DNA of 64,000 bases from contig CALWIA010000027.1 of assembly GCA_944380605.1 (NCBI GenBank), forward strand, positions 186,001-250,000, in the 5' to 3' direction. A program made the translations under genes and the position numbers. Below are positions 1 to 10,800 of the stretch, piece after piece. The DNA is from an uncultured Lachnospiraceae bacterium (lineage in GTDB: Bacteria > Bacillota > Clostridia > Lachnospirales > Lachnospiraceae). Within the stretch, counting starts at the first letter, position 1, and the number at the start of each line of letters is the position of its first letter. The notes beneath the pieces are model-generated. The model made no database searches. It was not told the DNA's origin and worked only from the letters and a program-made list of their open reading frames with translations.

Positions 1-2
1 AT

Positions 3-530
3 CCGGGGCCGCTGGTTTGCTTCGGGGAGGACGGCGAGTACCGGAACAGCCGGATCCGCGCCTGGCTGAAGGAAGCGGAAGGCCAGTACGCGGATTATGT
101 GCCGGTGGACACAGGCGTAGATACTTTTTTTACAGGAGCGACACAGGAAGGGAGCTTTCGCCAGCTGGACGCCGCGGACCTGACGGCAGTGCCGGCGCAG
201 GATCAGCAGATGACGGATCAGCTGTTCCTTCTGTCTCTGGAAGAGGCGCTGGAGTACCGGCAGTACCTGTGGCAGTTTGGGGAAGAAACCGGAGAAAATG
301 AGAATCCGGAAACCCAGATCGGCAATTTTTGCAGAGGCTATTGGCTGCGCACGGCATACGGCGCCGACAGCAGCAAAACGCCGGAAGCCGCGTATGTGGT
401 GGATTTAGTCTCCGGCTCCATTCATCCGCAGGCGGCAAAAGCAGAAGGGGAAGACGGAGACGATCCGGAACTTGCCGTTACGGTTCCCTTCGGCGTCCGT
501 CCGGCATTCGCGCTGCGGCAGCAGAACTGA
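3..530 (+). CDS. C-terminal part of a DUF6273-like surface/secreted protein (start lies before the window)
   Basis: The reading frame is open from the window edge and ends at TGA 528-530, so only the last ~175 residues are visible. They show the layout typical of DUF6273 domains: an N-terminal stretch RIRAWLKEAEGQYADY, a central 'QLFLLSLEEALEY', then 'GYWLRTAYG' and a terminal 'VPFGVRPAFAL'. The YWLR...GVRPA pair is the family hallmark. In Clostridia such domains sit at the C-terminus of large secreted or cell-surface proteins with unknown ligands. Only 16 nt separate its stop from the earliest plausible start of the next gene, so it is probably first or middle in an operon with the two giant surface proteins that follow. 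Its N-terminus, signal peptide and other domains cannot be judged. Confidence 0.7.
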   Translation, partial: PGPLVCFGEDGEYRNSRIRAWLKEAEGQYADYVPVDTGVDTFFTGATQEGSFRQLDAADLTAVPAQDQQMTDQLFLLSLEEALEYRQYLWQFGEETGENENPETQIGNFCRGYWLRTAYGADSSKTPEAAYVVDLVSGSIHPQAAKAEGEDGDDPELAVTVPFGVRPAFALRQQN

Positions 531-576
531 GAAAGGGGAGAAACATGTGGCACAAAAAGAAAATCTGAAAGGAACC

Positions 577-3500
577 ATGGTGAGATATCAGAAAAAAGGA
601 AAACAGAACGGGTGGATCCGGGGAACCTTCCGCCGCCAGAAGAAAAAGGGGGCCGCCGCCGCGCTGGTACTGGCGCTGGTGCTGCAGCCGGTGCTGCCGC
701 CCCTTTCCGGCGGATTCCGGTCTGGACTGTTCCAGGCGGCGCAGGTCTGGGCGGCCGGGGCGGAGTCCGGAAACGAGACAGACGCCTTCCGGTTCACAGC
801 GACGCCGGGAGACGCGCAAGCCGGGACTCTGTCTCCGGGGACGCCTGGAAGCGCGGAAAAACCGGCAGGACCGGAACTGCTCAAACAGCAGAAACGCGTG
901 CTTTTGGAAAGCCGTTCCCCCATTGGGGATTTGTGGGAAGGCTGGGATGTGCCGGCGGTGTTTGACGGCGATGGGACGCCGGAAGCGCCGTATCAGATCG
1001 GCACGCTTTCCGATCTTATGGCCCTTTCCGCGGCCGTTGCCGCCGGAGAATCCTTTGAGGGCGTCTGTTTTGAACTGACGGCGGATATTGACATGGCCGG
1101 CCTGAATACGGGAAGCGGAGGATGGAACCCCATTGGCTGGTACCAGAACCGGGACGAGGCGGGGGGAGAGGTGTCTCATCCCTTCTCCGGCACATTCGAC
1201 GGCGGCGGCCGCAGGATCCGCGGGCTGCGCATCCTGCGGGAAGACGAAACCGGATATGAGCTGGGATTGTTCGGCCGGATAGACGGCGGGACCGTAAAGC
1301 ACCTGACGGTAGAAGCAGAGGATATCTGCGGCATGGACCGGATCGGGGTACTGGCAGGCAGCGTAACCGGCGACGCGGTGCTGTATGACATCACCGTTTC
1401 CGGCCATGTGTCCGCCGCTTCCGGTTCCGGAGAAGCGTTTGCCGGCGGCGTGGCCGGCCGGGTGGACGGCTGCGGCGGCCGGGCGACGGTGGAAAACTGC
1501 CGGGCGGAAGGCATTGTGGTGCGGAACGAAAGCCGGGATGGAGGCACCGGCGGCATTGCCGGAACAGTGCGGGAAGCGGATCTGGCAGACAATGAAGTCT
1601 ATACGATGGATGGAAGCTACGACCGGATTTACGGAAGAGGCTATACCGGCGGCATCGCGGGAATCATGGCGGACAGCTGCCTGTACAACTCTTACGCGGA
1701 CGGCACCATTGGAGGAAATGGGAGCCGGGCAGCAGGGGGAATCGCAGGCCGGTACGAAAGCGGGAACCTGATTCTGGCCCGTTTCGCGGGAGAGATCGGA
1801 AGAACCGGAAGCGGAACCCTGGCCAGAGAAGGCACTTTCATCGGTACCCGGGAAGACCGGGACGCGTTTACCTATGGAACGGAAAAAGCGGACAACCTGG
1901 CGTACCTGTATACCAATTCGGCGGTAAAAGCCAGAAATGTCTGCGGTTCCGGCCTGGATGGGGACAATACCTTTTCTCTGGCAGCCCACGTCGGCTACTG
2001 GACGGACAACGGGCGCAAATACGTAACCGTGGCCGGCGTTATGGAAACCGGATGCGGCAGCCGGTACTTTTACGAGGAACTGGAAGATGGCGTGCGCCAT
2101 ATTGTCACGACGAAGCTGGAGCGGGAGTTTACCGCCGATGGCTATGCCAAAGACCTGCCGTTCGCGCTGGATCACTTCGCCCCCGGCTACCAGGGGGAGC
2201 CGGTGCGGGGATATCTGCTGTCGGTGCCCCGCATTGACGCCAGAAACGCCAATGGAACCTATGACACAGATGTGGCGTATCTGACGGCCGTGCCGGAAAC
2301 GGGCAACACCTATTACCGGGCCATGGACAAGGACTATGCGGCGGCCGTGGCGCCGGGGGCGGCGGTCTCCGTGACCACGGCGGCTAAAAACAGCGGGGAG
2401 AATTACTACCAGATGATTCCGGACGCGTCAGAGGCCGGAGGCGTAAAGCCGCCGGTATACATCGACGAAGAAGGCCGGGCGGTTCCCATGACCTATATAG
2501 GCAGCGGAAGCTATACGTTTCAGATGCCGGAATGCGATACGGAGATCAACGTTTCCTATCAGAAAGTGACGACGCAGCTGACTCTGACGCCGGAAGAAAT
2601 CCGGATCCAAGTGGTGCAGACCCGAACCGGAGACCGGAAAAACCCGGAAATCCGCACAGAAGTGTATGACGATGGCGGCGTACTGATTGCCAGATATTTA
2701 AACGGGGCGACCGATCAGTCGGTGGAAGTGCAGCCGGTGCGGATTCACGCGGAACACAACAGTCCCGGCGGGTCCGCGGGTCAGGCGGTTCGCTGGATGG
2801 CAGATGACACGGAGCTTTTGACTCTGGTTTCAGAGACCGGATATACGCTGCAGGATGCGGGAGTTTTTCCCAATCTTTCCGGCTCTTTTATCCAGGACAT
2901 TCTTCAGAGAGAAGAAAAAAACCAGGCGGATCACGGATATATGGAGCCCATAAGCAGCCAGATCTATGAGAAAAGCGCGGTGGTGACCGCCGCTTCGGAT
3001 CCGGCGGTATCGGCAGGACAGGAAGCGGTATATGGAAACTGCCGGGTGACGGTATCGTTTCAGATCGTGGACCAGACTACCCGTCGGGTGGAAGGAATGG
3101 ATTTAAACAGCCGTCAGCTGGTGTATACCGTGACCCGGCGTCTGACGGGAGACCGGCTGAACCCGGAAGAATCGCTGACCTGTACGGAACCGGCAGTGCT
3201 GGAGGCGGGGCTGCTGCCGGAACAGCCGTTTTACAAACAGGTGACGTGGAGAGATCAGGAAAGCGGACAAAATCTGATTCTGACGCCAGGCGGCGAAAAC
3301 GGGCGGAACTGTACGGTGCAGGTACGGTATGATCCGGAAGGAAAAGCCAATCCGGCCTGGATACAGAACGTGATCAACGCGGACAATCAGAAGCGGAAGG
3401 AAGACCCTTATGGGGCAGTCGGCGGGACTGCCGTATACGAGGAAACGGTTACGGCGTCCTCGGAGGACCAGACCCACGGCGTGATCCGCGCGTCCTGCCA

Positions 3501-4791
3501 GGTGACGGTTTACTTTGTCACGGAAGATGAGACGGAGATTCTTCCGGAACGCCTGCAGATCAGCCAGAAGGAGATGGATTGGAATCTGACGGCGGTAAAA
3601 ACCGGGGACAGCCGTTCCGAAACAGTACAGCTTGTGGGAGCAGATGAGAACCGGAAGCTGGACGCCGCGCTGGAGCCTGTCTGCCCGGAAGGAGAACCCT
3701 ATGAGCCCTACGACCAGAGCCTGGTGTGGACATCTTCGGATCCAGACGCACTGGCGGTGGATGCACAGGGAAATCTGACGGTGAATTCGGAGGCGCGATG
3801 GATACAGGAGGCAGAGCAAACGCCGCCGTACAAAGGAGAAAAGACCGTAGAAATCCGGGTGTCGGCGGGAGAAGGCCAGGTTTCGGATACTGCGCGGATC
3901 CATCTGCGGTATGAAACGGCCTGTCTGGAACTGCCGGCGGATGCCTTTGCGCTGGAAATGGAACTGACCCGGACCGGGCGCCGGTCTTCCCCGAAACTGA
4001 CGTGGACCGGCGGCGAACCGGTGGCCTTCGCGGCGGCCTCATACCCGGAGGCGATGGAAGTGACTTATACGTCGTCCCATCCGGAGATTGTCGCGGTGGA
4101 CGCGGATGGGACGCTGACGCCGGTGCAGAATCCGGAGGCCCCGTGGCTGAAGGAAGCGGTTCCCGGTTCCGGAGAAGCGGAAGCGGCAGTGACGATTACG
4201 GCCCGGGCAGGGTCTCATACGGACACCTGTCAGGTGACGGTACATGTAACCGTGCGGGATCAGACCTATTCCGGCGGAGGCAGCGGAGGTGGCACAGGGG
4301 GCGGCAGCACCGCCCGGGCGGTGACGCCAACCGGTGCGGCGGTTTCCACTGCCAGCCTGCCATCTTACGTGGTAAGCGGCACCTGGATACAGAATGGAGA
4401 GGGCCGCTGGCTGTTTTCTGACGGAACCCGCACCTATGCCGGAGAATGGGCTGCCGTACACAATCCCTATGCTGACAGCAGCCGGGGACAGAGGAGTTTT
4501 GACTGGTTCCGGTTCGGAGCGGACGGTTTTATGGTAACCGGATGGTACCTGGACGCGGATGGAAACTGGTATTATCTGAATCCGGTTTCTGACAACACGA
4601 AAGGGAGAATGGCCGTGGGCTGGAACTGGATTCCGGGAGAAGGCGGACAGCTTCGCTGTTACTACTTTCATGAAATTTCCGATGGTACCCGGGGAGCCCT
4701 GTTCCGAAACGGCATCACACCCGACGGATATGAAGTGGATGCGCAGGGCGCCTGGACCGTGAACGGAGAGGTTCAGATCCGGCAGCCGTAA
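577..4791 (+). CDS. Large surface adhesin: GLUG motifs, four Ig-like repeats, C-terminal wall-binding repeats
   Basis: This is a secreted, wall-attached protein of 1404 residues. A basic n-region (RRQKKKG) and hydrophobic AAAALVLALVL form the signal peptide. Residues ~120-400 contain GLUG-type motifs such as GGVAGRVDG, GGIAGTV and GGIAGIMAD. Residues ~667-1230 hold four Ig-like units; each starts near a 'TRTGDR.NPE'-like motif (about residues 667, 839, 985 and 1112), and the last two carry Big_2-like 'SSDPDALAVDAQGNL' and 'SSHPEIVAVDADGTL'. A Gly/Ser linker (1231-1250) leads to aromatic repeats (GTWIQNGEGRWLF, TGWYLDADGNWYYLN, YEVDAQGAW) like choline/wall-binding modules. ATG 577 has AAGGA only 3-4 nt away; GTG 547, behind AGGGGAG with 6 nt spacing, is a real alternative adding 10 residues. 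The ligand is unknown. Likely co-transcribed with its neighbours. Confidence 0.82.
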   Translation: MVRYQKKGKQNGWIRGTFRRQKKKGAAAALVLALVLQPVLPPLSGGFRSGLFQAAQVWAAGAESGNETDAFRFTATPGDAQAGTLSPGTPGSAEKPAGPELLKQQKRVLLESRSPIGDLWEGWDVPAVFDGDGTPEAPYQIGTLSDLMALSAAVAAGESFEGVCFELTADIDMAGLNTGSGGWNPIGWYQNRDEAGGEVSHPFSGTFDGGGRRIRGLRILREDETGYELGLFGRIDGGTVKHLTVEAEDICGMDRIGVLAGSVTGDAVLYDITVSGHVSAASGSGEAFAGGVAGRVDGCGGRATVENCRAEGIVVRNESRDGGTGGIAGTVREADLADNEVYTMDGSYDRIYGRGYTGGIAGIMADSCLYNSYADGTIGGNGSRAAGGIAGRYESGNLILARFAGEIGRTGSGTLAREGTFIGTREDRDAFTYGTEKADNLAYLYTNSAVKARNVCGSGLDGDNTFSLAAHVGYWTDNGRKYVTVAGVMETGCGSRYFYEELEDGVRHIVTTKLEREFTADGYAKDLPFALDHFAPGYQGEPVRGYLLSVPRIDARNANGTYDTDVAYLTAVPETGNTYYRAMDKDYAAAVAPGAAVSVTTAAKNSGENYYQMIPDASEAGGVKPPVYIDEEGRAVPMTYIGSGSYTFQMPECDTEINVSYQKVTTQLTLTPEEIRIQVVQTRTGDRKNPEIRTEVYDDGGVLIARYLNGATDQSVEVQPVRIHAEHNSPGGSAGQAVRWMADDTELLTLVSETGYTLQDAGVFPNLSGSFIQDILQREEKNQADHGYMEPISSQIYEKSAVVTAASDPAVSAGQEAVYGNCRVTVSFQIVDQTTRRVEGMDLNSRQLVYTVTRRLTGDRLNPEESLTCTEPAVLEAGLLPEQPFYKQVTWRDQESGQNLILTPGGENGRNCTVQVRYDPEGKANPAWIQNVINADNQKRKEDPYGAVGGTAVYEETVTASSEDQTHGVIRASCQVTVYFVTEDETEILPERLQISQKEMDWNLTAVKTGDSRSETVQLVGADENRKLDAALEPVCPEGEPYEPYDQSLVWTSSDPDALAVDAQGNLTVNSEARWIQEAEQTPPYKGEKTVEIRVSAGEGQVSDTARIHLRYETACLELPADAFALEMELTRTGRRSSPKLTWTGGEPVAFAAASYPEAMEVTYTSSHPEIVAVDADGTLTPVQNPEAPWLKEAVPGSGEAEAAVTITARAGSHTDTCQVTVHVTVRDQTYSGGGSGGGTGGGSTARAVTPTGAAVSTASLPSYVVSGTWIQNGEGRWLFSDGTRTYAGEWAAVHNPYADSSRGQRSFDWFRFGADGFMVTGWYLDADGNWYYLNPVSDNTKGRMAVGWNWIPGEGGQLRCYYFHEISDGTRGALFRNGITPDGYEVDAQGAWTVNGEVQIRQP

Positions 4792-4838
4792 AGGCAAAAC
4801 CGATGCCGGCAGGCAGGAAAAAGAGAGGAGAAAAGGCA

Positions 4839-7800
4839 ATGAGACAAAAGAAATGGAAACGCCTGCTGGCGGGTCTGCTGGCGGCCGTCACGCTGACGAC
4901 GGCCGTACCGGGGCCTTCGGCTATAGACGCGTTGGCGGGAAAAGAAAACTGGGGAAATCAGGATACCTACTGGAGTTCGACCTGGCATTATTTCTGCATT
5001 GACCATCGGGGCGTGGCTTCCAACAGTCATGGAAACGATGGGGATCTGTACCAGTGCTTCGCCCCTTCCGCCGGACTGTCCGAATCGGAGACGGCCATGA
5101 TTTTCTGGGCGGCGTTTTCCATGCTGTCCGGATTCAGCAATCAGCCGGTAATCGGCAAATATTACAGCCAGATCAATGAAAAAGCGGCCGCAGCCGGTCT
5201 GCGGCCGCTGGAACCTCGGATGACTCAGGACGATCTGGGCATGGTGCTGCATCTGGAATCCGCCCGGCAGAAGTATCCGTGGCTGGCGGACGCTATGGAA
5301 AAAGGAGACCAGTATCTGGCGCTGGCCGGGCTGCTGGCCGGCGGGGAAACGCCGGGGAGCGGAGGGGCTTCCGGCGTTCCGGCTCTGCTGCAGGGCTGTA
5401 TTTCTCCGGAATCCGCCTACGTGGTGGAGGAAGGGACGATGGTCATGGCCTTTGATCCGTCCGGCGCGGACCGGGATTTTATCCGCAGCGTACCGCTGAA
5501 ATTCTGGAATGGAAGCGAGTATGCGGCGGAGATTCCTGCTGGGTGGAGCTATGAAAAGACGGATACCTCCATAGTGTTCCACTGTGAAGATGGAACGGCC
5601 CCCAGACTGCAGATCCAGTTTGACACAGAAGGCACCGGCTATGGCCTGGGAGCCGGAAGCGGCTATACTTCTGCCCAGGAGTTCTATGAAGATCATCTGG
5701 AACTGTGGCTCTGCGTGCAGTGCGCCGGCACCCATAAAAATGTCGCGGGAGGAGAAGCGCCTCTGGAATCCCATCAGAGATGCGTGTATCTGGAAATTCC
5801 GGATCAGGTGCTGCAGGCGGATTACTATGCGTCCATTGGCCCCAGACAGGAAGAAGAAGAGAAGGGTTCCATCCAGTTTACCTTGTACCGCCATGAAGAA
5901 GACTTCCGCTCCGATTACAACCTTCAGATGTACAAATACGATTTTGAGACGGGGCAGCCGCTGGAGGGAGCTACGTTCAAGCTGTACGAACGGTTTGACG
6001 ACAGCGGTCAGATCGACCGGGAAGCGGATGGACCGGCCCATTTGTATATCGGCGGAGAACCCTATGACAGCGGGTATAAAGACACTCCGGCGGTGTGGGA
6101 AGGCTTCCGTTTTGTCACTTCGCTGACCACCGACGCCGATGGGTACGCGTCCTATGGCGTGAACCATGGCTATCATTATGAAAAGACCTTCTGCGATGGC
6201 CATCCTCTGCCGCAGCTGGTTTCAGTTCCGGAAGCGGAAACCGACGCGGAAGGCAATGTGGCCAATCAGGATGCGATCGACCAGGCGGAGGCGGAAAATG
6301 AGCGGCTGGAAGCGGCATGGGAGGACTGTGTGGAGGATTGCGAAACCTATGCCGAAGAACGGGAAGGCGTTCACTTTCACTGGGTAAACGAAGGCGCGGA
6401 CGCTTCTGCCTCCGGAGAAGAAGCTTACGCGGCGTCCGGCTGTCAGGCAGACTGCCAGGCAACGTATGAAAAATTTACGGCGCTGCGCTACAGCTATGCC
6501 CTGGAAGAGGAGGAAGCCAGGGAAGGCTATATCCGCCATGGCCTGCACAGCGAAGACATTCCCATAGAGATCATCACCACCGACGCGTCCCAGAACGGCG
6601 CAAACGCCGTATTTTCCGGTGCGTACAGCGGAGATTTGGAGATGGGCAGTCTGTTTTCCCATAGCCTGGAAGCGGCAGAAGAGACAGAAAAAGATGAGCA
6701 TGAAGACAGGATAGAAGAACCGCAGGAGATTCCGGAACCGGCGTCGCCGGAGGCGGAAGTGTACCGCCAGCCGCTGCTTTCCCTGTATGAAGGAGAAGCG
6801 CCGGCGGTCTCCACTGCCAGCAACGCCCGGTTTGCCCGGGCAACTGCCGGAAATGCCGCAGGGAGAGAAGAAGGGCTTGCGGCTACGCCTGGAAACGCGG
6901 GACGGAAGGAAGCGGCAGCCCGGATTCGTTTCCTGGAACATGGGGGAGACGGCAGGACCGGTATTCCGGAAGGAGACGAGTCCGAAGACAGCGGATATCA
7001 TCTGTTTGAAGACGCTTTGAAGGAGGTATTTCAGAACGCGGGTGTGGGGAATCCGGTAGAAGCCGGTCCCTCAGACCGGTTCAGCCACTGCGGCGGACAG
7101 GACGGGGAAGGAGACAGCTGGAGGATTTACGACCATCGGACGGAAGGAGAAATCCATATCAATAAACGGGATATGGAACTGGAAGCCGGCGTGTCCGATA
7201 TGTATCACGCATATGGAGACACCCAGGGAGATGGAACCATGGAAGGCGCGGTATACGGGCTGTTCGCGGCGGAACCGCTGGTGCATCCGGACGGAAAAAC
7301 CGGAACCGTGTACCAGGCCGGCGACCTGGTGGCGGTGGCGGCGACGGATAAAAACGGCGACGCTTCGTTCATGGCTATTACGGAAGCGCCGGGATACACA
7401 TATAATTATGAAACCGGCGGCATCGAGCCCCGCAGTCCGGAAGAACCGGTTCAGGGTCCGGTCAACCTGTACGTCCGGGAGCAGACTTTTGACGACTACA
7501 CTGCGGACGGCAGATACTGGCGCAGCTATACAGACAACGAGGCAGCAAACGGAAACTGCTGGATCGGCCGGCCGCTGTTTCTGGGAGATTATTATATCAA
7601 GGAACTGTCCCGGTCCGAAGGGTATGAACTGTCGGTGTCCAACCGGCTGGATCCGCTGACTAACCAGGGCCAGAACCTGGAGGAGGCGCCGGAGACAGAC
7701 GGTTCTCAGGGAAACGCCGTGGTAACCAAGAATCTGTTTTTTGAGACGCGGCCTTCGGAGAACGCTGCCGGAACCTATGACGACCCGGATTATGATGAGC

Positions 7801-10800
7801 TGTTTTTCTTTGTCCAGTCGGAACGTACCGGGACCGAGGGTTTTGACGTATTGCTGGGCAATCTGCCGGAAGGCACCCGGGCCTACCGGGCGGAATCCGG
7901 CATTCGGAGGGAAGAGGTGGAAATCCCATTCGGAGAGTATGAGAAGCATCTGCTGTACGACGAAGCGGGCAATCCGGTTTATGTGGTGGTGCAGGAGGAA
8001 TATCAGTATCCGAAATACCAGGAGGACGGGGCTTTGATGACCCGGGAGAAGCCGGTGAATTACAGGGCTTCTGGGGTCTGGGAAGCGCCGCGGCGGCCTT
8101 TGGATGAGGAGGCGGCAGAACAGGCGGTGACCGGCGCCATGGATGGCATGACGGAAGGGGAAACGGCGTACCGGCTGAAACAGCCGTTTGATCCGGAGCG
8201 GGATTTCCTGTTTGTAAAAGCCCGACTGGAAGCGGTGCTGCGGGCCTGCGGAAAGTCGTCCCCGGAAGATGAAGACGGATATTCTTCTCTGGAGCGAGGG
8301 GTCTACGACCGGGGAAGCCGCGGGGAAGACCCGGTCCGGTACGGAGCGGCGGTACAGAAACTGGAACTGTCTGCCGGTTCCGGACAGGAGCCGGTTCTGG
8401 TGGGGGATGTGCTGCTGTCGCTGCTGGATTACTACAATACCAACAGTTTCTGGGATTACGGCGGACTGGACGCGGCGCAGGAGGCGGACGATGGATGGAT
8501 CTTTACCCTGTATACGGCGGCGGCCGGCCATTCGGAAGTATTCTGGACGGCGGATCCGGAAGGAAACGCATGGTTTTACCGGATGATTCCCTATCTGCCG
8601 GATGACGCGGCGGAACCGCCCCGGATGGTATATGTGACATACGCGGAAGATGAAACCGCGTGGGGACGGCTGGAAGACGCCGGATTTTATGAGCTTCCGG
8701 GCGGCAGCCGGATGGGGCAGGCGCTGCTGGCGCCGGACGCGCAGGTCGATGGTTCCGGCCGGATCCTGGCCAGAACGGTACGGGAAAATGTATATTATGA
8801 AATCGGTGAAACGCCGCTGGATTCCCAGGGCCGTCCCATTCAGGCCTTTGAATACCGGCAGCCGGTGCGGACGGAAATCGTGGAAGTGGAAGAAAAGGTG
8901 TGGGCGGAAATCCCGGTATTCTCAAGAGATGGAAAATGGTACGCCCATGTGGAAGGCAGCTATACCGACCAGTTCGGCAATGCCTGGACCGACGAATCCG
9001 GAAGCCTGCTTCACGAACTGCGTCTGGTGGTGCCGCAGCGGCTGGTGGAACTGAACCCGGAAGACGTGGAAGGAAAAGAAGGATGGGAAGCGGGAGATGA
9101 GATGGGCGGCGGCGCCTACTGGCTGCTGTTTCAAAATGCCTATGTAAAGACGTACAGAAGCGCAGGACAGTCGGAATTCGGCCCGGACAGCTATGTGCAG
9201 AGCCAGAGTCTGACATATCTGGGGGACGGTTATGTGTGGCAGGACGGAGAAGGGATTCCGGGAAGCGCCTCCAACACCAGAAATCAGCCGGTGCAGGTAC
9301 TGGAACGCCCCATAAAGCAGAAGGTGCAGGTGACAAAACATATCCGGACCATCGAAGGCGAAGCGGCGGATCGTCTGGACAATTTCCGCTTTAAAATTTA
9401 TCTGAAGAGCAATCTGCAGAGGCTGTTCCGCAATGAGCAGGGGGAAGTCCGCTGGCTGGACCGGAAAGGAAATCCGGCGGATGTGATGGATATGAAGGAA
9501 GCGTACCCGGAGCTGGTACAGAAACTGTATACGGAAGTGATGCACGGCACCGATCCCCTGTACCGGGATCCGCTGGATGCGGTGCAGGCCAATCCGGCAC
9601 TGTACGCCTATGAAGATGGAGAGATCGCGGACCAGCAGGAGCCCGGCTATACGGCGCTGCTGGAAACCATGGTCCGCGACGTGACAGATGAGACGGGAAC
9701 TCGCCGGGAAAAAACCTACAACTACGAAAAGTTTTTTGACGCGATGGAAACCGCGAACCAGGACAAGTGGGATGGGGAAGGTTCTTCGTATACCTCTCAC
9801 CGTCCCATAGGAAATCTGCCGAACCGGGTCTGGCAGGCAGAAGAAAACGCGAAGGCCTCCGATGCCGTCCGGCAGTTTGCCATCGACTGGTATCTGCGGG
9901 ATACGGCGGCAAAGCGGATGCGAAAGCTTCCGGAAACCGGAGCGGCGCAGGCGGAGGGGGCTCTGGCCTATGGGGACCAGCTGTACGACGAGGCCCTGTC
10001 AGAGGCTCTGGAAAAAGCAGAAAATTATCTGAAGCCCTTTTTTGCCTATGATCTGGACGCAATTTACGCCATTGCATGGGACGCGCAGGAACAGGGCGGA
10101 TCCGACGGCGACTGGACTACGGTCAGCGCGGATATGGAAGGAGAGAACGGCTGTTTCGGAACTTCTGCCTATCTGCCCTATGGAACCTATGTGATTGTGG
10201 AACAGCAGCCAGGAGAGCCCGGGCTGAAGGACCTGAAAAACAAACATTTTCAGAAGGACAGCCCCAAAGAAATTTCACTGCCGGCGGTATATGAGGAAGA
10301 AAGCGAAGATCTTTTGGACTCCTGCTATACATACGATGCGGATCTGAGTCCTCAGGAGACGGCGGGAGCCTGGGCCATCCGGTTTGGGGAGGAATCTCAT
10401 GTGATCCAGGCCAGAAACCACAGCGGAGACTTTCAGATATATAAGTACGGGCTGTCTCTGAGCCAGACAGAAAACACCCTGCATGGGACGGACCAGCCTG
10501 GCGCCGGAGCATATTTTGCCTTGTCCCAGAGTCCGCTGCGGCCGTACCTCAATGCCTATAACGACGCAGACGACCGGACGCAGGAGCCGGTGACCTATTA
10601 CCTGTCGGAGGGCATGTCGGGAAGAGGCGGCGTCTCGGCCGTGTATCGGTACAGTTCAGTCTCGGAAGCCGCCGGAAATGCCCATGGGATCCGGTCCATG
10701 ACAGGGGTGCTGACGGCATATGACGGACAGTATGCGGCGATGCTGGTGCCCTGGAGCCAGGAACATGTCCGCGAAGAGGAGACAGGAAAGAAAGAGGGGC

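Noticed and set aside
478-2175. Long open frames on the minus strand across the surface-protein genes
   Set aside because: They are shadows of GC-rich coding frames: rich in Arg, Pro, His, lacking ribosome sites and opposed to strong genes.
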